From Desulfobacca acetoxidans (GTDB lineage Bacteria; Desulfobacterota; Desulfobaccia; Desulfobaccales; 0-14-0-80-60-11): 24,509 nt of DNA. The notes under the pieces were generated by a model. The model was given only the letters and a program-made list of their open reading frames with translations, was not told the origin of the DNA and did no database searches. This document shows positions 15,331 through 22,940 of the stretch, piece by piece. Position numbers and translations under genes: made by a program. Within the stretch, counting starts at the first letter, position 1, and each line of letters begins with the position of its first letter. Where the stretch lies: contig DZCR01000030.1 in assembly GCA_022736495.1 (NCBI GenBank), forward strand, positions 2,339-26,847. The letters run 5' to 3'.

Positions 15331-15783
15331 ATGGAAGCGTTTGAGCCGAAGATTGTCGGTTTTTGCTGCCACTACTGAGCCTATTCCGCTGCGGACCTGG
15401 CAGGTTCGATGCGATTGCAGTATCCGCCCAATGTGCGGATTATCGAGGTCCCCTGTACCGGTAAGGTGGACGTCATGCATCTGCTCATGGCTTTTGAATA
15501 TGGGGCCGACGGGGTCATCGTGGTAGGTTGCATGGAAGGAGAATGTCACTATAGCGCCGGCAACCTTTACGCCCGCAAGCGGGTCAACCGGGTCAAGGAG
15601 ATTCTCGACAAAGTCGGCATCGGCGGCGAACGGCTGGCAATGTATAACCTATCTTCCGGAATGGGAGGGCGGTTCGCCGAAATCGTCCGGGAGATTACCG
15701 AAAAAGTGCTGGAACTGGGTCCCAGTCCCATCCGAGTTGCGACAGGCAAGACCCCCAGGCCCATTGCGGAGGTAACCACATGA
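15331..15783 (+). CDS. mvhD: MvhD/HdrA-partner iron-sulfur protein with selenocysteine at TGA
   Basis: A 150-residue MvhD-family protein that passes electrons to HdrA. From ATG 15331 (GGAG 8 bases upstream, overlapping the HdrA stop) the product reads MEAFEPKIVGFCCHY, then in-frame TGA (15376-15378, residue 16), then AYSAADLAG. The family has Cys in this place (as in CCNWCSYAGADLAG), so TGA most likely encodes selenocysteine in a CxxU motif. After the TGA the frame stays open and family-typical: PCTGKVDVMH, VVGCMEGECHY, NLYARKRV. A bacterial SECIS hairpin lies directly downstream. Naive calling starts at ATG 15409 and loses the redox motif; that ATG is inside the hairpin. The stop overlaps the metV start as ATGA. 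Hydrogenase is the usual electron donor, but none is in the window. Confidence 0.9.
15387..15413 (+). promoter_or_regulatory. Bacterial SECIS element for the TGA at 15376
   Basis: GGACCT (15393-15398) and AGGTTC (15402-15407) form a six-pair stem (one G-U) around the loop GGC, whose first base is G. C15392-G15408 adds one pair. After a 2x2 mismatch the stem continues with CGC (15387-15389) and GCG (15411-15413). The loop G lies 21 bases after the TGA, within the 16-37 base range of known bacterial SECIS elements, where SelB binds. Confidence 0.75.
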
Positions 15784-16448
15784 TCAAAGCGGTCCCCAAA
15801 CCCCTGGAAGAAGTCCTCGACCTGGTCAAAGACTTCAACAAAGTGCTCATTGCCGGCTGCGATGGCTGCGTCACCGTATGCGAGGCCGGCGGCCTGAAGG
15901 AAGCCAAGGTGCTGGCCTCGGCCCTCAGGCTCTACTTCACCCAGGCAGGCCGGCAGGCCCAGGTTGATGAAACCAGCCTGACCCGCCAGTGCGAAAAAGA
16001 ATACCTGGCGCAGCTCTCCGACAAGATAGACAGCTATGACGCCGTGGTCTCCCTGGCCTGTGGCTGCGGCGTCCAGTACCTGGCCGAGATGTACAGTAAT
16101 AAGATCGTCTATCCCGGCGTAGATACCTGCTTCATGGGGGTCAACGAAGAGCGGGGACTCTATTCCGAGCGTTGTCAGGCCTGCGGCCGCTGCATCCTGG
16201 CGGAAACCGGCGGCATCTGCCCCATCGCCCGGTGCTCCAAGCGTATGCTTAACGGTCCCTGCGGCGGCTCCGAGAACGGCAAGTGCGAAGTCAGCAAGGA
16301 CATCCCCTGCGGTTGGGAGTTGATTTACGAGCGCTTAAAGACCCTGGGCCAGTTGGACCGCTTTGAAAAACCCGTGGATCCTAAAGACTGGACGACCTCC
16401 CGGGATGGCGGACCGCGCACGATCGTCAGAGAGGATTTACGGATATGA
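15780..16448 (+). CDS. metV: MetV-like zinc/iron-sulfur partner of methylene-THF reductase
   Basis: A 222-residue cysteine-rich protein matching MetV, the small subunit that pairs with MetF in acetogens, also seen as the C-terminal domain of some methylene-THF reductases. Cysteines come in groups: CDGCVTVC (27, 30, 34), Cys71, CGC (94, 96), Cys117, CQACGRC (132, 135, 138), CPIARC (147, 152) and NGPCGG (161). Such a set can hold [4Fe-4S] clusters, zinc or both, so it should link the Hdr/MvhD electron pathway to the flavin in MetF. It overlaps mvhD upstream and metF downstream by four bases each (ATGA), strong evidence for equal, coupled expression. The family assignment rests on motifs and gene order. 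Confidence 0.88.
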   Translation: MIKAVPKPLEEVLDLVKDFNKVLIAGCDGCVTVCEAGGLKEAKVLASALRLYFTQAGRQAQVDETSLTRQCEKEYLAQLSDKIDSYDAVVSLACGCGVQYLAEMYSNKIVYPGVDTCFMGVNEERGLYSERCQACGRCILAETGGICPIARCSKRMLNGPCGGSENGKCEVSKDIPCGWELIYERLKTLGQLDRFEKPVDPKDWTTSRDGGPRTIVREDLRI

Positions 16449-17386
16449 GCGCGACTACTCCCAGCAAACTCCAGAAGATGATTGCGTCGGGCAATTTTGC
16501 CGTCACCTCCGAGGTCGGCCCGCCCCGGAGCGCCGATGGCGCCGTGATTGAGCATAAGGGCAACCTCATCAAAGATTACGTGGACGCCATCAACGTCACG
16601 GACAACCAGACCTCGGTCTGCCGGGTCTGCAGCCTGGCCTGCTGCATCCGCCTCAAGCTCATGGGGCTGGAGCCGGTGCTGCAAATGGTGACCCGGGACC
16701 GGAACCGCATTGCCCTGCAAAGCGATATCCTGGGGGCCGCATCTTTCGGCATCCACAACATGCTCTGTCTCACCGGCGACCACCAGCATTTTGGGGACCA
16801 CTCCAATGCTGCCAACGTCTTTGACCTGGATTCCATCCAGCTCATCCAGACGGTAAAGATGATGCGGGATGAGGGCCGGCTGCTGGGGGGCTTCGAATTC
16901 CAGGTGCGCCCCCAGATGTTCATCGGGGCGGCGGCCAATCCCTTTGCGGGGCCCAACGTCGCCATGCGGGTAGTCCGCCTGGCCAAAAAGGCTGCGGCCG
17001 GGGTGCAGTTCGTTCAGACCCAATGCATCTATAATATGGGCACGTTCAAAGAGTTCATGAAACTTGCGGTGGACCGGGGCTTGCACGAAAAAGTCGCCAT
17101 CCTGGCGGGCATCACCCCCATGAAGAACGTGGGCATGGCCAAATACATGCAAAAACGGGTGCCGGGCATTGATGTGCCTGACGAGACAGTGCGGCGCATT
17201 GGCGGGGTGCCCAAGGAAAAGCAGGCCGAAGAAGGCATCAACCTGGCAGTGGAACAGATTCAGGAACTGAAGGAGGTGGAAGGCGTCCGGGGGTTCCACA
17301 TCATGGCCATCGAATGGGAGGAGAAAGTCCCGGAGATCATTCAGCGGGTAGGATTGTATCCCCGGCCTCAGGTTGACGCAGCTTAA
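16445..17386 (+). CDS. metF: Methylenetetrahydrofolate reductase, MetF subunit
   Basis: A 313-residue FAD TIM-barrel enzyme converting methylene-THF to methyl-THF, or the reverse in acetate-oxidising cells. Family marks: SEVGPPRSADG (Glu23, equivalent to the catalytic Glu28 of E. coli), MVTRDRNRIAL, CLTGDHQHFGDH with Asp112 in the flavin-tuning position, and VQTQCIYNMG with Gln193 at the folate site. The IAGITPMKNVGMAKY loop follows. It has three extra cysteines in SVCRVCSLACC (59-67), not found in the E. coli enzyme, which could serve subunit contact or a cluster. The ATG overlaps the metV stop. This is the more conventional of the two MetF-family proteins of the operon and probably its catalytic subunit. 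Confidence 0.92.
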   Translation: MSATTPSKLQKMIASGNFAVTSEVGPPRSADGAVIEHKGNLIKDYVDAINVTDNQTSVCRVCSLACCIRLKLMGLEPVLQMVTRDRNRIALQSDILGAASFGIHNMLCLTGDHQHFGDHSNAANVFDLDSIQLIQTVKMMRDEGRLLGGFEFQVRPQMFIGAAANPFAGPNVAMRVVRLAKKAAAGVQFVQTQCIYNMGTFKEFMKLAVDRGLHEKVAILAGITPMKNVGMAKYMQKRVPGIDVPDETVRRIGGVPKEKQAEEGINLAVEQIQELKEVEGVRGFHIMAIEWEEKVPEIIQRVGLYPRPQVDAA

Positions 17387-17463
17387 TACGCCTCAAGGAA
17401 CTTGTAATTTATTAACTTTGACCCCATAATGAAATCCGGGGGCATCCGGAAAGGAGAGGTCTC

Positions 17464-17844
17464 ATGAATGGCAAATACGTACTGATCGTCGACGATGACC
17501 CTGATCTGGTGGAAACCGTCTCCATGATGCTGGAGTCCAAGGGCTTCGAAGTGGGGAAGGCCTACGACGGAATCGAAGGTGAAGCAGCCATTAAAAAGCG
17601 CCGTCCGGACGTGTTGATCTTGGACGTCATGATGCCCAGAAAAAACGGCTATGAGCTCTGCAAGGAGTTGAAATCCAATAAGTGGACCCAGGAAATTCCC
17701 GTGATTTTGCTCACCGCGGTGGGCGAGGCCGTGCCCACCACCAGTTACAGTCATGCGGAGGGAATGGCCGTGGAAGCCGAGGATTTTATTCCCAAACCCG
17801 TGGATGCGGCCAGCCTGGTGGAAGCAGTGCAAAGATTACTCTAA
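17464..17844 (+). CDS. CheY-like response regulator, receiver only
   Basis: A 126-residue single-domain receiver. All key residues are in place: Asp10-12 (VDDDPD), phospho-acceptor Asp54 in LILDVMMP, Thr84 in LLTA, and Lys111 with Pro112 in FIPKPVD. It should be phosphorylated by a histidine kinase, and the two kinases downstream are the nearest candidates. There is no DNA-binding or enzymatic output, so it must work through protein contacts or as a phosphate relay. Ribosome site AGGAGAGG is strong. It lies 77 bases after metF, with no convincing terminator between, so it may be partly co-transcribed with the C1 operon. Confidence 0.93.
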   Translation: MNGKYVLIVDDDPDLVETVSMMLESKGFEVGKAYDGIEGEAAIKKRRPDVLILDVMMPRKNGYELCKELKSNKWTQEIPVILLTAVGEAVPTTSYSHAEGMAVEAEDFIPKPVDAASLVEAVQRLL

Positions 17845-17867
17845 CTAAGGCATGTATTCGACGAACT

Positions 17868-18947
17868 TTGGAAAAATTTCACCGGCTCAGGATAGGTGGC
17901 CTTAAAGTCCTGGAGGGGGGCGCCTGCGTGGAGTCCTCCTCCCCGTTGGAAGATAACCGTTTGGGCCCTAAGGTGTGCGCGCCTTTGGCCCAGCACCGCA
18001 TCAACCTCACCTTTTTGACCCATGTGGCCGGCGACCGCGAAGTGGTGTGCACCGCCGGCAACGCCGGCGAAGCCACCTTAACCCTGCTGCAGGCCCAAGC
18101 GGACCCCCAGGCGTCACTGGCCTTGCAGTCGGGCACCGCCATTCTGGCCGTTTATCCCCACGACAAGCGCCCGGAGGTCATCGGCACCTTCATCCGCAGC
18201 CTGGCAAGGGCACGGGTGGTGATCCACGGCCTGGCCAGCTCCCCTGCCGCCATTTCCGCGGTGTTGTCGACCAAAAGAGTCAAGCCCGCGGTGGAACAGT
18301 TGTTCGAGCACTTTCATTTTCCAGGGTTTGCCTCACCCCAGGAATTTTTTTCCGCCCAGCCCCCGCCCAAGGAATATCTGGAAAAGGTGGTGGCCACTTA
18401 CCAGGAGAAGATCAATAAGGTGTATTGGATCATCCCCCAGCCGGACCTGGACCTTTGGGGCATGAGTATCGCCACCGCCGACATCCTGGCAGGTTTTGCC
18501 GCCGCCCTGATGGAAATGGGGAACCTAAGCTTGGCCGTGCCGTTTCTGGTGGCCCTGCCGGGGCTGGGAGGCCGGGAATTCATCCTGTCGTTCAGCACGG
18601 CCCGGCGTCAACCCGCGTCTCACAGGCTGGAAGCCTGTGCCACCGGCGACCACGGCAGCGACGTCCGGCGCATTTTGAAGCACCATCTGCCGGACCTGCG
18701 TCCCATGCGCCTGACTCCGGTGGCGGGCCTCTTTCTCCACGGCCCCCATTTCGGGGACCGTTACGGCATTGCCCACACCTTGGTTTCGGCCCTTGAGGCG
18801 GCCCATATTTCCCTTTTGGCTTTGAGCTGCACCATCTCGTCCATTTCGTTGATCATTCGACAACACGAACTGGCCGCGGCCCAGGTGGTACTGAGAAATA
18901 CCTTTGCAGCCCCGGTGGAATGCGCCCCCGCCGCATCCGGGCGTTGA
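17868..18947 (+). CDS. Protein with three or more ACT-like domains and no enzyme domain
   Basis: A protein of about 359 residues that I recognise only by fold pattern. Residues about 14-80 (GGLKVLEGGACV, then QHRINLTFLTHVAGD), about 91-160 (TAILAVYPHDKRPEVIGTFI, then ARVVIHGLASSPAAISAVLS) and about 280-355 (VAGLFLHGPHFGDRYGIAHT, then AHISLLALSCTISSISLIIR) each look like ACT domains of the aspartokinase kind. The segment between (KVYWIIPQPDLDLWGMSIAT) may be a further one. ACT domains usually bind amino acids and regulate. No catalytic domain is attached. The start is uncertain: TTG 17868 includes the first strand; GTG 17928 has GGAGGGGG ahead but would cut into it. It stands between a receiver gene and a sensor kinase gene, so it may feed a metabolite signal into them. 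Confidence 0.7.
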   Translation: MEKFHRLRIGGLKVLEGGACVESSSPLEDNRLGPKVCAPLAQHRINLTFLTHVAGDREVVCTAGNAGEATLTLLQAQADPQASLALQSGTAILAVYPHDKRPEVIGTFIRSLARARVVIHGLASSPAAISAVLSTKRVKPAVEQLFEHFHFPGFASPQEFFSAQPPPKEYLEKVVATYQEKINKVYWIIPQPDLDLWGMSIATADILAGFAAALMEMGNLSLAVPFLVALPGLGGREFILSFSTARRQPASHRLEACATGDHGSDVRRILKHHLPDLRPMRLTPVAGLFLHGPHFGDRYGIAHTLVSALEAAHISLLALSCTISSISLIIRQHELAAAQVVLRNTFAAPVECAPAASGR

Positions 18948-19044
18948 GGCGAGCCGGGTAGATCAGCAAAGAGAATTTGTTAGTAAATTCACATAATTGT
19001 TATCTTAGAACTCCTGGCTTCTGGCCGGCGAGAAGGGACGGCCC

Positions 19045-21360
19045 ATGAAATCTAAAGACCAAGCCAGCCTCGGCGAATCTATCCCCCCGGCCGCTACCGG
19101 GGCCGCACCCGTGCCGCTGGAATTCCTGGGCCCCCTCCTGACAGATTTCGTCGACCCCGTAGTGGTCACCAACCAACAGCAGGAAGTGGTCTTCCTCAAC
19201 TGTGCCGCCCAAAAACTCTTTGGCGGCAGCCTGCGTGTGGGTGACCCCTGCCCTCTCTGTTCAGAGACCCATCTCATTACCGGCATCGGAGAGAATGCCT
19301 CCCGGTTGGAGCGGTGTCCCCAGCAGGGGGAAAGCCTCAAGCAGGTTCCGGTGCTGCTGAAGGCGCGCTGGCCCCTCGGCGCGCCCCTAACTTTGAGCGC
19401 TACGCCCATCCGAGGCACCGATAACGAGAGGATCGGCTGTTTTATCCTCATCCGGGAACATACGGACTTGCTGGTCCATCCGGTGATGGAACAACAAATG
19501 GCCACCTTATCCAGCATCCTGGAAAATTTCCCCATGCCTTTTTTCCTGGTAGATCCGTTTTTGGTGGTCACCCATATTAATGACCACATGGAAAGACTCA
19601 CCGGCTACTCCCGCAGCGAAGTGGTGGGCCGGATGACTTGCGGGGAATTGCTCAACACTGCCGAATGCACTACCTGCGATTGCACCCTCAAGCAAGTCAT
19701 GGAGCAGAAAAAACCCATCTCCGGGGTGCGCCGGGTGGTCCGTGCGCGAGATGGCCGAGAGGTTCAGGTGACGGCCTCCGCTTCCATCATTACTGATCCC
19801 GAGGGCCGAGTTATTGGGGGATTCGAGGCAGTACGCGATATTACCCAGGTGGTGGAAGCAGAACAGAAGCTCGATCTCCTGACCCAATTAACCCAGGAAG
19901 GGCTCTTGATGGCGGATGAGAATTATCGCATCATCTTTGCCAACACCCGGATGTTGGAAATTCTGAATATTCCCAGAAGCCGGGTCATCGGCATGCACCT
20001 GGGGGAGGTGCTCACCTCCCAGCATCTCCATATGGCCCAGGAACTGGCTAGTCTGCTGGACCAGGACCTGCAGCAGGAAACCCGCTTCTGCAGTATCCTG
20101 GACCGGCCCCAGGATGAGGATCATGTCCCCCGGGTCTTCGAAACCTGCATGGCTGTCTCCCACCTGGGCAAGAAAGTCCTCACTTGTTTATACCTGCGGG
20201 ACCTCACCAACCGCATTCTCATGGAACGGGAACTGCAAAAGACCAACGCTTTTCTCACCAACATTATCCAGAATTCAGTGGACGGCATCGTAGTGGTGGA
20301 CAACAAGGGGGTGCCCCTGATTTTCAATGAAGGGGCGAAGCGCATCCTGGGCTACCAGGCCGAAGAGATGATCGGCAACGCCGAGAATTTCCGCCGTTTC
20401 TATCCCATGGAGTCGGCATCCGAGATGATGCGGCGGATGCGCAGCGATGAGTACGGCCCGCCGGACAAGTTGAATACCACCCGGATGACCTTTATCAATA
20501 AACATGGCGAGGAAGTGCCGGTCAACTTTTCCGCCGCCATCATTCGGGAGCGAGGCCGGGTAGTCGGCAGCGTGGGAATTTTTTCCGATCTACGGGAAAT
20601 CCTCAAAGTACATCGGGAATTGGAGGCGGCCCAGTCGCAACTGGTGCACACAGAAAAGATCGCCTCTTTGGGCAGGATGGCCGCGGGGGTGGCCCATGAA
20701 ATCAACAATCCCCTGGCGGGCATCCTCATTTACGCCGAATTGCTGCAACGGGACCTGACCGCGGATGACGTCCACCGGGAAAATATCGAGATCATTATTT
20801 CCCAGACCATGCGCTGCCAGCAAATCGTGCACCGGCTGCTGGACTTTAGCCGCCAATCCCTGGGGGACCAGAAGCTCTTTGACGTCAATGACATCCTCCA
20901 CCGCTGCGTGGAACTCCTCAGCCACCAGGCTTTTTTCCACAATATCCAGGTTATCCAGCACCTGGACCCGTTTTTGCCCCAGATTGTAGGGGACCCGGGC
21001 CAGTTACAGCAGGTCTTCACCAACCTGCTCCTCAATGCCGCGGATGCCATGAACGGTCAGGGACAGATCACCATCACCAGTGAGCCCACGCCGGCTGAAG
21101 ATGGGATCGTCCTGACCCTTACCGATACCGGCGGCGGCATCCCAATGGCGATCCGGGACAAGATTTTTGAACCCTTCTTTACTACCAAGCCGCCTGGTAA
21201 AGGCACGGGTTTGGGGCTGTCCATCGTGTACGGCGTGATACAGCGGCACGGGGGAACGATCAGCGCCGATAGCCCTCCGGAAGGAGGGACGACCTTCACT
21301 ATCAGGCTGCCCTTGGAACCTCGGGACCAGATGTCGCCCAGCAAGTTTGGGGAGGCCTGA
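19045..21360 (+). CDS. Soluble PAS-rich sensor histidine kinase
   Basis: A 771-residue cytoplasmic kinase with no transmembrane segment. Four PAS-like domains are visible at about 30-138, 152-270, 280-392 and 402-520. The kinase core follows: phosphorylated His551 in VAHEINNPLAGI, N-box NLLLNAADAM, G1 DTGGGIP and G2 GTGLGLSIVYG. The first two PAS regions carry cysteine groups: CPLC (69, 72) and CGELLNTAECTTCDC (199-213). These suggest a redox-sensitive or metal/cluster-bound sensor, though that is inferred. GAAGGGA precedes the ATG. The partner could be the receiver at 17464, the hybrid at 21438 or the NtrC-family activator at 22927. Confidence 0.93.
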   Translation: MKSKDQASLGESIPPAATGAAPVPLEFLGPLLTDFVDPVVVTNQQQEVVFLNCAAQKLFGGSLRVGDPCPLCSETHLITGIGENASRLERCPQQGESLKQVPVLLKARWPLGAPLTLSATPIRGTDNERIGCFILIREHTDLLVHPVMEQQMATLSSILENFPMPFFLVDPFLVVTHINDHMERLTGYSRSEVVGRMTCGELLNTAECTTCDCTLKQVMEQKKPISGVRRVVRARDGREVQVTASASIITDPEGRVIGGFEAVRDITQVVEAEQKLDLLTQLTQEGLLMADENYRIIFANTRMLEILNIPRSRVIGMHLGEVLTSQHLHMAQELASLLDQDLQQETRFCSILDRPQDEDHVPRVFETCMAVSHLGKKVLTCLYLRDLTNRILMERELQKTNAFLTNIIQNSVDGIVVVDNKGVPLIFNEGAKRILGYQAEEMIGNAENFRRFYPMESASEMMRRMRSDEYGPPDKLNTTRMTFINKHGEEVPVNFSAAIIRERGRVVGSVGIFSDLREILKVHRELEAAQSQLVHTEKIASLGRMAAGVAHEINNPLAGILIYAELLQRDLTADDVHRENIEIIISQTMRCQQIVHRLLDFSRQSLGDQKLFDVNDILHRCVELLSHQAFFHNIQVIQHLDPFLPQIVGDPGQLQQVFTNLLLNAADAMNGQGQITITSEPTPAEDGIVLTLTDTGGGIPMAIRDKIFEPFFTTKPPGKGTGLGLSIVYGVIQRHGGTISADSPPEGGTTFTIRLPLEPRDQMSPSKFGEA

Positions 21361-21375
21361 TGCTACCAATAAAAG

Positions 21376-21408
21376 TTCAAAGTTTGGCAATTAACCATCA
21401 ACTTTGAA
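21376..21408. repeat. Inverted repeat between kinase genes
   Basis: TTCAAAGTT (21376-21384) and AACTTTGAA (21400-21408) are perfect inverted copies with a 15-base loop. A third related copy, GAACTGTGAACTT, follows at about 21413-21425. No T-run follows. It fills most of the 77-base gap between two kinase genes and might act as a weak processing or attenuation hairpin. Confidence 0.45.
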
Positions 21409-21437
21409 TCTCGAACTGTGAACTTAGGTAAGCGACC

Positions 21438-22940
21438 ATGAACGAGCAATACACCGTACTAGTGGTGGACGACGAAGAGGTGCTGCGTCTGGGCTGTAGC
21501 CGGGTGCTGACCAGTGAGGGCTACCAAGTGACCACTGCCGCCAATGGCCAGGAGGCCCTGGAGAAGCTGGCCTCCGAGCCGGTCAACGTGGTCCTCTGCG
21601 ACCTGAAGATGCCGGTGATGGGAGCCCTGGGGGTGCTGGAGCAGGCCACCGTCCTGTATCCCGCCATCCCGGTGATCATCATGACCGGCTTAGGCACCGT
21701 AGCCGATGCCGTTGAGTGCATGAAAAAAGGGGCGTACGACTTCGTTACCAAGCCCTTCAGCATCGACCACCTGTGCCTGGTGGTCAGACGCGCCCTGGAA
21801 AAGCAGCTCCTAGAGCAGCAAACCCGCCAACTTCAGGAGGAGCAGGCGCGCAACCTTTACAATCTGGCCCTGGAGCAGAGCCGGATGCACACCATCGTCA
21901 ATTGCATGGCCGACGGGGTCTTGGTAACCAACCGGGAGGGCGAGGTTGTCCTGTGCAACTCCACCCTCCTGCAGCTCCTGGGGGTGAACGCGCCCCCGCC
22001 CCAACCCGGACCGTTGGCGGGTTACCTGAAAGACGGCGCGTTCCAGGACGCCATCCACTCTTTGCTGGCGGGGGCCGGTAGCAACCCAGAAAAGCTCATC
22101 GCCCAGGAACTCTGCCAGAATAACATCCACCTGCGGGCCCTATCGGCCCCCTTCTCTGGGCCTGACAGTCAGATCCTGGGCACGGTCACCGTATTTCACG
22201 ATGTCACTCGCTTCAAAGCGCTGGATGAAATGAAAAACGACTTCGTGCGCATGGTGTCCCATGAACTCCGGTCCCCCCTGGCAGCCATCAAACAGCAGCA
22301 TGCGGTGATCCTGGACGGCTTGGCCGGCGACCTGACGGAGAAGCAGCGGGAGTTGCTCACCCGGGCCCATGCCAAGATCCAGGGTTTGTTGGACCTGATC
22401 AACGACCTGTTGGATGTAGCCAAGATGGAAGCCGGCTACGGGCAGATGGAGCAAGTGCCCCTGGATTTGTACCCCCTTCTGGCCGAACTCCTGGAACTGC
22501 TCCGGGAACGGGCGGCGGACCAGCGGATCACCCTGCAATTACAGACTCCAAATAACCTCCCTCCTATCCAGGCCGATCGCCGCAGCATGGAGGAAGTCTT
22601 CACCAACCTGGTGAGCAATGCCATCAATTACTCCCCGGACGGGGGCGAAGTCACGGTTTCCGCCCTCTCGCACGGCGACTACCTGGAAGTCCTGGTAAGA
22701 GACCAGGGCATCGGTATCGATGCCGAGGAAATTCCCAAAATCTTCGACAAGTTCTATCGGGTCAAGAGTCCCAAAACCCGGCAGGTGATCGGGACCGGCT
22801 TGGGCCTGGCCCTGGTCAAGGGACTCATTGAGGCCCACCGAGGAACGGTGGACGTGGAAAGCACCATCGGGGCGGGCACCACCTTCCGGGTCAAACTGCC
22901 TACCGCGACCGGCCTCAAGGGTGTGCATGAAAAAGAGTGA
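21438..22940 (+). CDS. Receiver-PAS-histidine kinase hybrid
   Basis: A 500-residue soluble signalling protein with the receiver at the front. Receiver residues are complete: Asp11-12, phospho-acceptor Asp55 in LCDLKMP, Thr83 and Lys105 in TKPFS. A coiled-coil (about 115-150) leads to a PAS domain (about 150-255), then HisKA with His275 in MVSHELRSPLAAI, and a HATPase domain with NLVSNAINYS, DQGIGI and GTGLGLALV. The HELRSP type H-box differs from the HEINNP type of the upstream kinase. It can receive phosphate from another kinase through Asp55 and alter its own activity. The last 14 bases overlap the NtrC-family gene, pointing to a cognate pair. Confidence 0.94.
   Translation: MNEQYTVLVVDDEEVLRLGCSRVLTSEGYQVTTAANGQEALEKLASEPVNVVLCDLKMPVMGALGVLEQATVLYPAIPVIIMTGLGTVADAVECMKKGAYDFVTKPFSIDHLCLVVRRALEKQLLEQQTRQLQEEQARNLYNLALEQSRMHTIVNCMADGVLVTNREGEVVLCNSTLLQLLGVNAPPPQPGPLAGYLKDGAFQDAIHSLLAGAGSNPEKLIAQELCQNNIHLRALSAPFSGPDSQILGTVTVFHDVTRFKALDEMKNDFVRMVSHELRSPLAAIKQQHAVILDGLAGDLTEKQRELLTRAHAKIQGLLDLINDLLDVAKMEAGYGQMEQVPLDLYPLLAELLELLRERAADQRITLQLQTPNNLPPIQADRRSMEEVFTNLVSNAINYSPDGGEVTVSALSHGDYLEVLVRDQGIGIDAEEIPKIFDKFYRVKSPKTRQVIGTGLGLALVKGLIEAHRGTVDVESTIGAGTTFRVKLPTATGLKGVHEKE

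Noticed and set aside
15409..15783. MvhD as a 124-residue gene starting at ATG 15409
   Set aside because: The start lies inside the SECIS hairpin with no ribosome site, and the family N-terminus is found upstream in the same frame across the TGA.
17682..17867. Longer N-terminus for the ACT protein from ATG 17682
   Set aside because: This part lies in a different frame within the CheY-like gene and yields a low-complexity Gly-rich peptide.
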